56,233 bases of DNA. Origin: Bacteroidales bacterium. Lineage in GTDB: Bacteria; Bacteroidota; Bacteroidia; Bacteroidales; UBA932. Positions 49,861 to 56,233 of the stretch are shown here, piece after piece (the stretch's first letter is position 1; each line of letters begins with the position of its first letter). A program made the translations under genes and the position numbers. A model generated the notes under the pieces. It had not been told where the DNA came from, ran no database searches, and was given only the letters and a program-made list of their open reading frames with translations. Location: the NCBI GenBank assembly GCA_017476575.1, contig JAFUZO010000067.1:1-56233 (forward strand), read 5' to 3'.

Positions 49861-50883
49861 ATGGCATTCCGATTCCTGAATCAGGAGCTGGCCATCGACC
49901 TCGGCACGGCAAATACCGTCATCTTCCAGAACGACCAGATCGTCCTGGACGAGCCGTCCATCGTGGCTATCGACAATAGTACGAACAAATGTATCGCCCT
50001 TGGCCAAAAGGCCAAGCTCATGCACGAGAAGACCAATCCCGGCATCAAGACCGTCCGCCCCCTGCGCGACGGCGTGATCGCCGACTTCAATGCGGCCGAG
50101 ATGATGATCCGCGGTTTCATCCGCCAGGTCAACTCCCGCCACCGCAGCCTGTTCGCCCCGAACCTCAAACTCGTCGTGGGCATTCCCTCCGGCTCGACGG
50201 AAGTCGAGATCCGTGCCGTCCGTGACTCCTCCGAACATGCCGGCGGCCGTGATGTCTACCTGATCTACGAGCCGATGGCCGCCGCCCTCGGTATCGGTCT
50301 CGACGTAGAGGCCCCGAAGGGCAACATGGTCGTCGATATCGGCGGAGGCACCACGGAGATCGCCGTCATCTCCCTCGGCGGCATCGTCCAGCAGGACTCC
50401 ATCCGCGTGGCCGGCGACGTGTTCACCTCCGATATCCAGAACTACCTCCGCCAGCAGCATGTCATCAAAGTCGGCGAGACCACAGCCGAGAAGATCAAGA
50501 TCGCCGTGGGGTCCGTCCTTCCGGAACTCGATGTGGAGCCGGAACCGTTCCTCGTGCGCGGTCCGAACCTGATGACCGGCCATCCGGTCGAGGCCCTGAT
50601 TCCCTATCAGGAGATCGCCCACTGCCTGGACAAATCCATCGCCCGGCTCGAGACCTCCATCCAGCAGGTCCTGGAACAGACCCCGCCTGAACTCTATTCC
50701 GACATCGTCGAGAACGGTATCTTCCTGTCCGGCGGCGGCGCCCTGCTGCGCGGCCTGGACAAACGCCTCTCTGACAAGGTGAACATCCCGTTCCATGTCG
50801 CGGAAGACCCGCTCCGCGCCGTGGCCCGCGGCACCTGTATCGCCCTTAAGAACACCGACAACTACTCCTTCCTCATGCGGTAA
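49861..50883 (+). CDS. mreB: Rod shape-determining protein MreB
   Basis: A 340-residue bacterial actin. Nucleotide motifs are AIDLGTANTVIF (phosphate 1), VVDIGGGTTEIAVISLGGIV (phosphate 2) and GIFLSGGGALLRGLDKRL (adenosine). It polymerises under the inner membrane and guides the elongasome. Its stop overlaps the mreC start by one base (TAATG). First gene of mreBCD-mrdA-rodA. Confidence 0.97.
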   Translation: MAFRFLNQELAIDLGTANTVIFQNDQIVLDEPSIVAIDNSTNKCIALGQKAKLMHEKTNPGIKTVRPLRDGVIADFNAAEMMIRGFIRQVNSRHRSLFAPNLKLVVGIPSGSTEVEIRAVRDSSEHAGGRDVYLIYEPMAAALGIGLDVEAPKGNMVVDIGGGTTEIAVISLGGIVQQDSIRVAGDVFTSDIQNYLRQQHVIKVGETTAEKIKIAVGSVLPELDVEPEPFLVRGPNLMTGHPVEALIPYQEIAHCLDKSIARLETSIQQVLEQTPPELYSDIVENGIFLSGGGALLRGLDKRLSDKVNIPFHVAEDPLRAVARGTCIALKNTDNYSFLMR

Positions 50884-51701
50884 TGCGCGGCCGGCGGACG
50901 TTCATACCGAGACTCATCAGCGCAGCAATCTTCATTCTCATGGAGGTTGCTGCACTCCATATGCTCAGCCACAACGCCTCGCTCCAGCGTATCTGGATCG
51001 CCCGCGGCGCCCATGGATTCATGGGAACCGTCTGGGGCGGCACCCAACGCGTGAAGAACTACTTCTCGCTTGGCCGCACCAACAAAGAGCTGGTGCAGGA
51101 AAACTTCGAACTCCGGGAGGAACTTGCCGCCCTGCGCGAGACGGTCCACGCCGCCCGCATCGACACCATGCGCTACGGCATCCGGGAGTCCCGCGGCTTC
51201 TCGTACACCCCCGCCGAAGTCCTCAAGGTCAGCCGCAACAAGCAGCACAACTCCATGATCATCCACAAGGGCTTCGACGACGGCATCCAGGAGAAATCCG
51301 GCATCATTACGGCCCGGGGCGTCATCGGCATCGTGGACGCGGTCAGCGCCCATTACGCCTACGCCCGCTCGGTCCAGAACAACGACATCTCCATCAGCGC
51401 CCGGCTCGGGACAGAGGGCGGCGCAGGACTGCTGGTCTGGGACGGGCGCACCAGCCGAGGTGCCGTCCTCAAGGAAATCCCGCTCCAGTACAAGTACGAG
51501 GCTGGGGACACCGTGTACACGAGCGGCCATTCGTTGATGTTCCCGCCGGACATCCCGCTGGGCATCGCCGGCACCTCCAAAATCATCAACGGAGCGACCA
51601 ATGAGATCCGGGTGGAACTGTTCCAGGATTTTTCCGCCATCCGGTATGTGACGGTGGTGCACAACACCGCCTTTGACGAATTGGAGGAATTCCTGCCATG
51701 A
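50883..51701 (+). CDS. mreC: Rod shape-determining protein MreC
   Basis: A 272-residue MreC. One N-terminal membrane helix (FIPRLISAAIFILMEVAALHML) is followed by a periplasmic coiled coil (ELVQENFELREELAALRETV) and the beta-barrel domain (VIGIVDAVSAHYAYARSVQNN...GEAGDTVYTSG-like). It links MreB to the periplasmic synthases PBP2 and RodA. It overlaps mreB by 1 base and mreD by 4. Confidence 0.95.
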   Translation: MRGRRTFIPRLISAAIFILMEVAALHMLSHNASLQRIWIARGAHGFMGTVWGGTQRVKNYFSLGRTNKELVQENFELREELAALRETVHAARIDTMRYGIRESRGFSYTPAEVLKVSRNKQHNSMIIHKGFDDGIQEKSGIITARGVIGIVDAVSAHYAYARSVQNNDISISARLGTEGGAGLLVWDGRTSRGAVLKEIPLQYKYEAGDTVYTSGHSLMFPPDIPLGIAGTSKIINGATNEIRVELFQDFSAIRYVTVVHNTAFDELEEFLP

Positions 51702-52210
51702 GAAAAGCCGGTTTCTACATAGCATATGTCCTGCTGGCCATCGCCCAGATGCTGATATGCAATTATTTCCATCTGTCGCCGTATGTGATGCTTTCCATCC
51801 TGCCGGTGCTGGTTCTCTGCATCCCGATCCGGATCGGCACCGTCGGGGCGATGTGCATCGCCTTCCTCACCGGGTTCTCGGTGGACCTCCTGTCAGAAGG
51901 CATCCTCGGACTCAACACCCTTGCCCTTGTCCCGGTCGCCTTCGTCCGCAACGGGATCATCCGGCTCGTCTTCGGCGGCGAACTGTTCTCCCGCAAGGAA
52001 GACTTCTCCATCCGTAAGAGCGGCTTCGGCAAAGTCGCGGTGGCCATCCTTATCGCCCAAGCCCTGTTCCTTCTGATCTACATCTGGGCCGACGGGGCCG
52101 GAACACGTCCGCTGTGGTTCAATGCGGTCCGTTTCGGCGCCTCCCTGCTCGCCGGCTGGCTGGTCTCTCTCCTGATTGTCGACACCCTCGCCCCGGATAC
52201 CCGCAAATGA
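51698..52210 (+). CDS. mreD: Rod shape-determining protein MreD
   Basis: A 170-residue membrane protein of five to six helices: GFYIAYVLLAIAQMLICNYF, MLSILPVLVLCIPI, AFLTGFSVDLLSEGILGLNTLALV. The DLLSEGILGLN segment is typical of MreD. It is the least conserved member of the elongasome, and position in mreBCD confirms the call. It overlaps mrdA by 4 bases. Confidence 0.92.
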   Translation: MRKAGFYIAYVLLAIAQMLICNYFHLSPYVMLSILPVLVLCIPIRIGTVGAMCIAFLTGFSVDLLSEGILGLNTLALVPVAFVRNGIIRLVFGGELFSRKEDFSIRKSGFGKVAVAILIAQALFLLIYIWADGAGTRPLWFNAVRFGASLLAGWLVSLLIVDTLAPDTRK

Positions 52211-54048
52211 ATACGGACACACGACACACCCGGCTTCTCATCGGCCTCGGAGTGGCGGTCGCCCTGCTCCTGGGCAAGATCTTCTCGCTCCAGATCCTGG
52301 ACGGACGCTACAAGGAGGACGCCGACCGCAACTCCACCATCTACGAGATCATCTACCCCACCCGCGGCGTCATCTATGACCGGGAGGGGCGCATCCTCGT
52401 CGGCAACAAGGTGGCGTACGACATCATGGTCAATCCGCGCGAGGTGACGGCATTCGACACCCTCGCCCTCGCGACCGTGCTCGATGTCGCCCCCGACTTC
52501 ATCCGCTCCAAGATGGACGAATACCACCGCAACCGACGCAAGATCGGCTACCAGAGCGTGACCATGCTCAAGCAGGTTCCAGCCGGAACATACAACAAGT
52601 TCGCCGAGCTGCAATACAAGTTCCCGGGCTTCAAGGGGCAGGTCCGCAGCATCCGGGACTATCCGTTCGATGCGGGCGGCAACCTGCTCGGCTACGTATC
52701 GGAAGTCAACCAGAGCTACATCGACCGACATCCCGGCGAGTACCGCTCCGGCGACTACGCGGGCATGACCGGCATCGAGGCGGCCCGGGAAAAGGACCTG
52801 CGAGGCGAGAAGGGGTACCATATCTTCCTGCGCAACTCCAAGAACCAGATCGAACAGCCGTTCAAGGACGGGGAGATGGACCAGGAGGCGGTGCCGGGCC
52901 ATGACATCGTGACAACCATCGATGCTCCCCTTCAGCAATACGGCCAGGAACTGATGCAGAACAAGGTCGGTTCCATCGTCGCCATCGAGCCGTCAACCGG
53001 AGAGATCCTGGCCCTGGTCTCCTCGCCAGGCGTCCATGTGGACCAGCTGGCAGACATCGGCAAATACTGGGAAGAAATCGCCCAGAACCCGTACAAGCCG
53101 ATGTACAACCGCGCCGTCCAGGCATCCTATCCGCCGGGTTCGGTGTTCAAGCTGGTAAACGGGCTGATCGGCCTGGAAGATGGTGTCCTGCATCCTTCGG
53201 ACCTGCATTCCTGTGCCCACGGCTACAGTTTCGGTGCCGGGCACAAGCTGGGTTGCCACGGTCACAAGTCCCCCATCAACATGGAAGAATCCATCATGAT
53301 GTCCTGCAACGCCTATTACTGCTATGTCTTGAAGGACATCCTGGACAACCGCAAATACGGAGGGGTGGACGCCGGCCTGGACCATTGGCACGAAATGGTG
53401 GAGAGCTTCGGCTTCGGGCGCAAGCTGGGCAGCGATTTCCCGGCTGAACTCAGCGGCGGCATCCCGTCCTCCAAGACCTACAACCGGGCCTATGGCAAAG
53501 GCCGGTGGAACTCCACCACGGTCATCTCCCTGTCTATCGGACAGGGCGAGATCCTGGCCACCCCGATGCACCTGGCGAACTTGTGCGCAACCATCGCCAA
53601 CCGGGGCTATTACTATATCCCCCACATCGTCAAGGCCTCGGAGGGCGTGGACATCGCCCCGAAATACCAGGAGAAACAGTATACCAAGGTATCCATGGAG
53701 CATTTCCCGAAGGTCGTCAAGGGGATGTGGCGGGCCGTCAATTCCGGTGCGGGCATGGGCGGGACAGCCTGGATCGCCCATATCGACGGACTGGACGTCT
53801 GCGGCAAGACCGGGACGGCGCAGAACCCGCGCGGGGCCGACAATTCCGTATTCATCTGCTTCGCTCCGATGGACAACCCCAGGATCGCCATCGCTGCCTA
53901 CGTCGAGAACGGCGGGTTCGGCGCCACCTATGCTGCCCCGATGGCCTCCCTGATGGTGGAAAAGTATCTCAAAGGGGAGGTTTCGCGTACCGACCTCGAG
54001 AAGCGGATGAAAGAGGCGAACCTGATGTCCCGCGTGAAAAAAGACTGA
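52207..54048 (+). CDS. mrdA: Penicillin-binding protein 2
   Basis: A 613-residue class B PBP, the elongation transpeptidase. The membrane anchor LLIGLGVAVALLLGKIFSLQIL precedes a pedestal domain (YPTRGVIYDREGRIL). The transpeptidase has SxxK in YPPGSVFKLVNGL, SxN in MMSCNAYYCYV and KTGT in CGKTGTAQNPRG. An open frame extends to 52114 across mreD; the ATG at 52207 overlaps the mreD stop. It pairs with RodA, encoded 3 bases downstream. Confidence 0.96.
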   Translation: MNTDTRHTRLLIGLGVAVALLLGKIFSLQILDGRYKEDADRNSTIYEIIYPTRGVIYDREGRILVGNKVAYDIMVNPREVTAFDTLALATVLDVAPDFIRSKMDEYHRNRRKIGYQSVTMLKQVPAGTYNKFAELQYKFPGFKGQVRSIRDYPFDAGGNLLGYVSEVNQSYIDRHPGEYRSGDYAGMTGIEAAREKDLRGEKGYHIFLRNSKNQIEQPFKDGEMDQEAVPGHDIVTTIDAPLQQYGQELMQNKVGSIVAIEPSTGEILALVSSPGVHVDQLADIGKYWEEIAQNPYKPMYNRAVQASYPPGSVFKLVNGLIGLEDGVLHPSDLHSCAHGYSFGAGHKLGCHGHKSPINMEESIMMSCNAYYCYVLKDILDNRKYGGVDAGLDHWHEMVESFGFGRKLGSDFPAELSGGIPSSKTYNRAYGKGRWNSTTVISLSIGQGEILATPMHLANLCATIANRGYYYIPHIVKASEGVDIAPKYQEKQYTKVSMEHFPKVVKGMWRAVNSGAGMGGTAWIAHIDGLDVCGKTGTAQNPRGADNSVFICFAPMDNPRIAIAAYVENGGFGATYAAPMASLMVEKYLKGEVSRTDLEKRMKEANLMSRVKKD

Positions 54049-54051
54049 GCC

Positions 54052-55584
54052 ATGGTCGGAGGAAACACTCACGAAAGGGGGCTGCGGCAGTCCGTCGACT
54101 GGCGACTCGTAGGGGTCTATCTCTTGCTGGTGCTGATCGGCTGGGTCAACATCTATGCCTCCATCCATTCCGCCGAGCCCTCCTCCATCTTCGACTGGGA
54201 GGTGCGCAGCGGCAAGCAGTTCGTGTGGATGCTGACGGCTTTCGGCCTGGGAGGGCTGATCCTTTTTGCCATTCCGACACGCCTATGGGAGGGGGCGGCC
54301 GTGCCGCTTTACCTGGTCGTTCTGCTGCTCCTGGTCATCGTCATCTTCGTCTCGAAGGACGTCAAAGGGTCGCATTCGTGGTTCGAATTCGGCCCCGTGA
54401 AGTTCCAGCCGGCCGAGATTTCCAAGATCACGACATCCCTGCTGCTGGCCTCCGTCATGAGCCGGCAGGGATACAAGCTGACCCGGTTGAAGGACTTCCT
54501 GCTGACAGTCCTCACCATCGGGCTGCCGATGCTCGTCATCATTGCCGAAAGCGAGACGGGGTCGGCCCTCGTGTACGTCGGCTTCATCTTCGTCCTCTAC
54601 CGGGAAGGTTTCTCCGGCTGGTGGCTGGGGCTGATCGGCCTGGTCATCCTTCTGTTCATCACGACCTTGACGTTAAGTCCCTATACCTCCATCCTGATCC
54701 TCATCGGCGTCCTGACTGTCTGCAATGCCTTCACCGGCCCCCGAAAGGAGTTCTGGCCGCGTATCGCAGCAGGCGGAGGCGTTGTCTTCGTAATGGCCTT
54801 CGTGCCATGGATCTGGGGGATGCTGCAGGAGAGCGTGCAAGCGCATCTGGACTGGCAGGCGGCCGTGGCCTGGGTCCCGCGCGCGGGCGAGACTGGACGT
54901 TACCTGTGGGGGTGGCTGCTGAAAGTCAAACCGCTATACCTGCTGCTCGGGATCGGCTTCCCGGCCCTGCCTTTCCTGGGATTCCATGCATTCCGGCACC
55001 GGGATGGCTTCCTGGGTCTTTCCATCGCAGCCTTCGTCATAGGCGTAGCGCTCGTCTTCTCGACGGATTTCATCTTCGACAATGTGCTGCAAGACCACCA
55101 GCGCTCCCGCATCGAGGTCCTTCTCGGCATGAAGGAAGACCCGGCCGGTGTCGGGTACAACGTCAACCAGTCCAAAATCGCCATCGGATCCGGCGGACTT
55201 CTCGGAAAAGGCTTCCTGAACGGCACCCAGACCACCTTCGGCTTCGTTCCGGAGCAGTCGACCGACTTTATCTTCTGCACCGTCGGGGAGGAATGGGGCT
55301 TTCTGGGCTGCCTTGTGGTCATCCTGCTGTATGTCTCTCTGATCGTACGGCTGGTGCTGGACGCCGAGCGGTGCCGGACCGCGTTCACCCGCATCTACGG
55401 CTACTGCGTCGCCTCCTGCGTGTTCATGCACTTGTTCATCAACGTCGGCATGACCATCGGCCTGATGCCCGTCATCGGCATCCCGCTCCCCCTGCTCTCC
55501 TACGGCGGATCCTCCCTTTGGGCCTTCACCGTCCTGATCTTCATCTTCATCGCCCTGTACCGGCAGGAAAAGAAGTATTTTTGA
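54052..55584 (+). CDS. rodA: Rod shape-determining protein RodA (SEDS glycosyltransferase)
   Basis: A 510-residue SEDS polymerase that extends peptidoglycan strands. About ten membrane helices are visible, with DVKGSHSWFEFGPVKFQPAEISKI, PDLG-region equivalent ESETGSALVYVGFIFVLYREG, EQSTDFIFCTVGEEWGF and the C-terminal GIPLPLLSYGGSSLW. It is longer than E. coli RodA (370) because of a roughly 100-residue insertion near residues 250-350, usual in Bacteroidales. Last gene of the operon; the tRNA-Leu fragment starts 30 bases later. Confidence 0.96.
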   Translation: MVGGNTHERGLRQSVDWRLVGVYLLLVLIGWVNIYASIHSAEPSSIFDWEVRSGKQFVWMLTAFGLGGLILFAIPTRLWEGAAVPLYLVVLLLLVIVIFVSKDVKGSHSWFEFGPVKFQPAEISKITTSLLLASVMSRQGYKLTRLKDFLLTVLTIGLPMLVIIAESETGSALVYVGFIFVLYREGFSGWWLGLIGLVILLFITTLTLSPYTSILILIGVLTVCNAFTGPRKEFWPRIAAGGGVVFVMAFVPWIWGMLQESVQAHLDWQAAVAWVPRAGETGRYLWGWLLKVKPLYLLLGIGFPALPFLGFHAFRHRDGFLGLSIAAFVIGVALVFSTDFIFDNVLQDHQRSRIEVLLGMKEDPAGVGYNVNQSKIAIGSGGLLGKGFLNGTQTTFGFVPEQSTDFIFCTVGEEWGFLGCLVVILLYVSLIVRLVLDAERCRTAFTRIYGYCVASCVFMHLFINVGMTIGLMPVIGIPLPLLSYGGSSLWAFTVLIFIFIALYRQEKKYF

Positions 55585-55595
55585 AAAATTATCCG

Positions 55596-55603
55596 TACCT
55601 TTG
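55596..55603 (+). promoter_or_regulatory. -7 element of the tRNA-Leu gene
   Basis: TACCTTTG ends 11 bases before the predicted tRNA 5' end at 55615. A second match, TATTTTTG (55576-55583), lies upstream over the rodA stop. Confidence 0.5.
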
Positions 55604-55614
55604 TCGTCCCACCC

Positions 55615-55652
55615 GCCTTGGTGGTGGAGTGGTAGACACGAGGGACTTAGAC
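55615..55652 (+). tRNA. 5' half of tRNA-Leu (anticodon UAG), broken in the anticodon loop
   Basis: GCCTTGG fits the 5' acceptor strand, then TG (positions 8-9), a D arm closed by GTG/CAC around the GGTAGA loop, G26, and anticodon 5' stem AGGGA. C32, U33, anticodon UAG (55648-55650) and A37 follow. The expected 3' stem UCCCU, long variable arm, T arm and CCA side are absent; the sequence becomes AAGCTCTTTGAAATAATAA. Leu identity comes from the class II-like D arm and from GAGGGACTTAGA, which is typical of bacterial tRNA-Leu. It is non-functional unless the 3' half is restored elsewhere or by splicing. Confidence 0.75.
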
Positions 55653-55671
55653 AAGCTCTTTGAAATAATAA

Positions 55672-55703
55672 TTTGGAAGACACGACAGTAAAGATTATAT
55701 TTG
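55672..55703 (+). promoter_or_regulatory. Promoter of the HNH endonuclease gene
   Basis: TTTG (55672-55675), a 20-base spacer and TATATTTG (55696-55703) form a consensus promoter wholly inside the AT-rich inserted sequence, 8 bases before the ATG. Confidence 0.65.
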
Positions 55704-55711
55704 CCTCTGCC

Positions 55712-56233
55712 ATGAAGAAGAATTATAGCGAGCAAGAGGTAAGAACTGCTGTTTCCGTAAGTAAATCTATTGCGGGGGTTCTCCGTAAACTTGAGTTGCG
55801 ACCTGTTGGTGGAAACTATAAAACCATTCATCACTTGATAGAAAAGTACCACATAGATACTTCTCATTTTACTGGTCAAGGATGGAATGTTGGATTACAG
55901 TTTAAACCAAAAACAAGAATATCCGATGAAGATATCTTCGTGATTGATTCAGATTATCGCTGCTCATGGAGGTTGAGAGAGCGATATAAAAAGATTACGG
56001 GCATCTCATATTGTGAGCAATGCAATCTGTCAGAATGGCAGAATAATCCCATCCCCTTGGAGATACACCATCTTAATGGGAATAATACAGACAACAGACT
56101 TGAGAATCTTCAACTCCTCTGTCCAAACTGTCATGCGCTAACAGATAATTATCGAGGAAGAGCACATTTGAGTGCACTCTCTGAAAAGAGAGATGTAGAA
56201 TGTCGTAAATTCAAGGAAGCCTTAACGGATCAT
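55712..56233 (+). CDS. HNH endonuclease (partial, runs off the window)
   Basis: 174 codons are visible with no stop. An N-terminal HTH-like region (YSEQEVRTAVSVSKSIAGVLRKLELRPVGGNY) leads to KYHIDTSHFTGQGWNVG. A zinc-stabilised HNH core follows: CEQC, then LEIHHLNGNNTDNRLENLQLLCPNCHAL, with the catalytic His of IHH, the Asn of NRLENL and the zinc pair CPNC. This architecture is common in phage and mobile-element HNH proteins. The gene is strikingly AT-rich beside the GC-rich rod operon and starts 59 bases after the break in tRNA-Leu, so it belongs to an inserted element. Whether it acts as a homing enzyme or in defence cannot be told. Confidence 0.85.
   Translation, partial: MKKNYSEQEVRTAVSVSKSIAGVLRKLELRPVGGNYKTIHHLIEKYHIDTSHFTGQGWNVGLQFKPKTRISDEDIFVIDSDYRCSWRLRERYKKITGISYCEQCNLSEWQNNPIPLEIHHLNGNNTDNRLENLQLLCPNCHALTDNYRGRAHLSALSEKRDVECRKFKEALTDH

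Noticed and set aside
55615..55711. Clear group I intron in tRNA-Leu
   Set aside because: The position is suggestive, but no P/Q/R/S core elements are seen in the available sequence and the HNH gene has its own promoter, so an intron is kept only as a hypothesis.
1..56233. CRISPR array, complete insertion sequence, integrase or prophage
   Set aside because: No regularly spaced 25-40-base repeats, and no transposase, integrase or phage structural gene was found on either strand. The only mobile signs are the HNH element at the right edge and the small repeats listed.

Overview
The window looks like GC-rich chromosome from a member of the Bacteroidales (Bacteroidota), probably a gut commensal from a Rikenellaceae-like or Cryptobacteroides-like lineage. 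Three things point there: the recurrent -7 promoter element TAnnTTTG with a TTG/TTTG about 19-20 bases upstream, the lack of strong Shine-Dalgarno sequences, and Bacteroidales-type proteins (TrpB2-type tryptophan synthase, DAHP synthase-chorismate mutase fusion, SdhC-type cytochrome b, DUF4143/DUF234 ATPases). Assignment below order level is a guess.

Layout. 1-210: a strong leftward promoter and structured leader, possibly an rRNA operon leader. 0.27-5.5 kb: paired half-size chromate-type transporters, a GH20 hexosaminidase lipoprotein, a polysaccharide flippase and a cyclophilin lipoprotein. 5.5-12.3 kb: an accessory island with two unrelated AAA+ ATPases (one behind 22-bp-period repeats), a gene remnant, a palindromic repeat cluster, a truncated and frameshifted GH2 gene, and a tripartite HipBST-type toxin-antitoxin operon with two palindromic operators. 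12.4-15.3 kb: rplM-rpsI-rpsB-tsf. 15.4-18.5 kb: dusB, then pfkA-lpxK. 18.5-25.4 kb: aromatic amino acid genes. pheA, an aminotransferase, tyrA and DAHPS-chorismate mutase form one operon, followed by frr and then trpB.

25.4-35.8 kb: an sdhC without adjacent sdhA/B, pyrH, an aminopeptidase P, a coiled-coil membrane protein with hemW, a string of small overlapping membrane-protein genes, a DUF3109 protein, and an M16-family protein without its zinc motif. 35.8-41.8 kb: a TPR protein, a nested palindromic (MITE-like) element, an esterase lipoprotein, a U32 protein coupled to a VapBC-like module, and an unknown lipoprotein. 41.8-49.8 kb: pbp1A-ddl-prmC, topA, an Lrp-type regulator and ispD. 49.8-55.6 kb: the rod-shape operon mreBCD-mrdA-rodA. 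55.6 kb to the end: the 5' half of a tRNA-Leu(UAG) gene, broken at the anticodon loop, abutting an AT-rich HNH endonuclease gene that runs off the window.

The most striking regulatory content is a pair of ribosome-mediated attenuators. Upstream of pheA is a 16-codon leader peptide with seven Tyr codons, followed by a perfect intrinsic terminator. Upstream of trpB is an 18-codon leader with tandem Trp codons and its own terminator. In both, a segment next to the leader stop codon can pair with the terminator hairpin as an antiterminator. The Trp leader fits a class reported for Bacteroidetes (Bacteroid-trp). The Tyr leader governing pheA-aminotransferase-tyrA-DAHPS/CM is the best candidate here for something not yet described.
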